From contig NZ_RJTU01000053.1 in assembly GCF_003730015.1 (NCBI RefSeq), positions 1 to 64,000 of the forward strand: a DNA stretch of 64,000 nt, in the 5' to 3' direction. The notes under the pieces were generated by a model. It did not search any database. It was not told the origin of the DNA and was given only the letters and a program-made list of their open reading frames with translations. Shown here in pieces: positions 63,451-64,000 of this stretch; position 1 is the first letter of the stretch, and each line of letters starts with the position of its first letter. The stretch is from Epilithonimonas hominis (lineage in GTDB: Bacteria > Bacteroidota > Bacteroidia > Flavobacteriales > Weeksellaceae). Both the position numbers and the translations under genes were made by a program.

Positions 63451-64000
63451 GTGAGAAACTATAATGTATTAAAAATTGCTCCAGCTTTTCTATTGCTCGG
63501 ATCAATGCTACATGCACAACAAAATGATTCGGTGAAAAAAGAAACTGAGATCGAACAGGTTGTGCTGATTGGTTATGGTGCTAAGAAAAAAACAGACCTT
63601 ACTGGTTCTATTACTGCTATTTCAGCAAAGGACTTTAACGAAGGGAGTGTTAATTCGCCAGAACAACTGATACAAGGGAAAGCTTCGGGTATACAAATTA
63701 CTACAAACAGTGGAGCGCCTGGTGCTGGTTCAACTATTAGAATTAGAGGAGGAGCTTCCCTTAATGCTAGTAATGATCCATTGATCGTTATTGATGGTGT
63801 GCCTTTGGATAATAATGGTATTAATGGAGCTTCTAATCCATTGGCATTGATAAACCCCAATGATATTGAGTCGTTTAATATCTTGAAGGATGCTTCTGCT
63901 ACTGCTATCTATGGGTCAAGAGCATCTAATGGAGTTATTATTATCACTACGAAAAGAGGGAAAACGGGTAAATTAAAAGCGACTTATACCACCACTACTT
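63451..64000 (+). CDS. SusC/RagA-family TonB-linked outer membrane protein, N-terminal part
   Basis: Only the first 183 codons are in the window; the gene runs off the right edge. It begins with GTG, the only sensible start, giving a signal peptide that ends in SMLHAQ (about residue 22). EIEQVVLIGYGAKKK follows at once, the TonB-box region of SusC proteins, then the plug domain (SPEQLIQGKASGIQI, GAPGAGSTIRIRGGASL, DPLIVIDGVPLD, DASATAIYGSRASNGVIIITTKRG). The carboxypeptidase-regulatory-like domain usual at the N-terminus is absent. The protein would import large nutrients such as glycans or peptides with a SusD partner expected downstream. Substrate unknown. Confidence 0.93.
   Translation, partial: MRNYNVLKIAPAFLLLGSMLHAQQNDSVKKETEIEQVVLIGYGAKKKTDLTGSITAISAKDFNEGSVNSPEQLIQGKASGIQITTNSGAPGAGSTIRIRGGASLNASNDPLIVIDGVPLDNNGINGASNPLALINPNDIESFNILKDASATAIYGSRASNGVIIITTKRGKTGKLKATYTTTT

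Noticed and set aside
1-64000. rRNA, tRNA, insertion sequences or prophage
   Set aside because: I looked through the intergenic regions and found no cloverleaf, rRNA segment, transposase or phage gene. The four-helix-bundle protein belongs to a family named after 23S rRNA but is not in an rRNA gene here.

Overview
The window looks like chromosome from a Bacteroidota bacterium of the Flavobacteriales, most likely the Chryseobacterium group (Weeksellaceae). The evidence is AT-rich DNA, several secreted proteins with C-terminal type IX secretion (T9SS) sorting domains, a SusC/RagA-type TonB-dependent porin, a DnaE with a fused proofreading exonuclease, TAnnTTTG promoter boxes (the Bacteroidetes -7 element) and little sign of Shine-Dalgarno sequences. 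The genus is inference. I see no rRNA, tRNA, CRISPR array, insertion sequence or prophage.

Region 1 (about 670-13,900) is an accessory lipid and redox locus and the most interesting part. On the + strand a tight run encodes a small DyP-associated protein, a DyP-type haem peroxidase, a catalase-related haem protein and a tandemly duplicated 3-hydroxyacyl-CoA dehydrogenase. It converges on a - strand run: AraC regulator, oleate hydratase 2, alpha/beta hydrolase of the monoacylglycerol lipase type, MlaE-MlaF-MlaD lipid transporter, oleate hydratase 1. The two hydratases belong to different subtypes and share an 11-base element at the same distance from their start codons. A plausible reading is uptake or trafficking, hydration, oxidation and peroxide detoxification of unsaturated fatty acids.

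Region 2 (13,900-19,800) holds a MarR-TolC-HlyD-ABC2 permease efflux operon, with a perfect MarR-type palindrome over its promoter, and a CPA1 Na+/H+ antiporter gene interrupted by one in-frame amber codon.

Region 3 (20,000-45,700) is mostly housekeeping and secreted hydrolases: M13 peptidase, two T9SS proteins (one with a frameshift in its signal peptide), DnaE, an S8 protease, ArgS, a MATE pump, a sigma-54 response regulator without a DNA-binding domain, an M28 peptidase, a LEA-like protein, a nucleoside phosphorylase, a SUI1 factor, GpmI, an acyl-ACP desaturase, a HAD phosphatase, a four-helix-bundle protein, Map and a methyltransferase.

Region 4 (45,700-56,900) carries two more tripartite efflux systems: an RND pump (AcrA-AcrB-OprM type) and an AraC-controlled EmrA-EmrB-TolC type pump. 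Region 5 (57,000-64,000) holds a VWA/MoxR pair, a methyltransferase, MetG and the start of a SusC-like porin that runs off the window. Intergenic DNA carries many clear intrinsic terminators and several repeat elements: two related nested inverted repeats, a structured GC-richer element and a heptanucleotide array.
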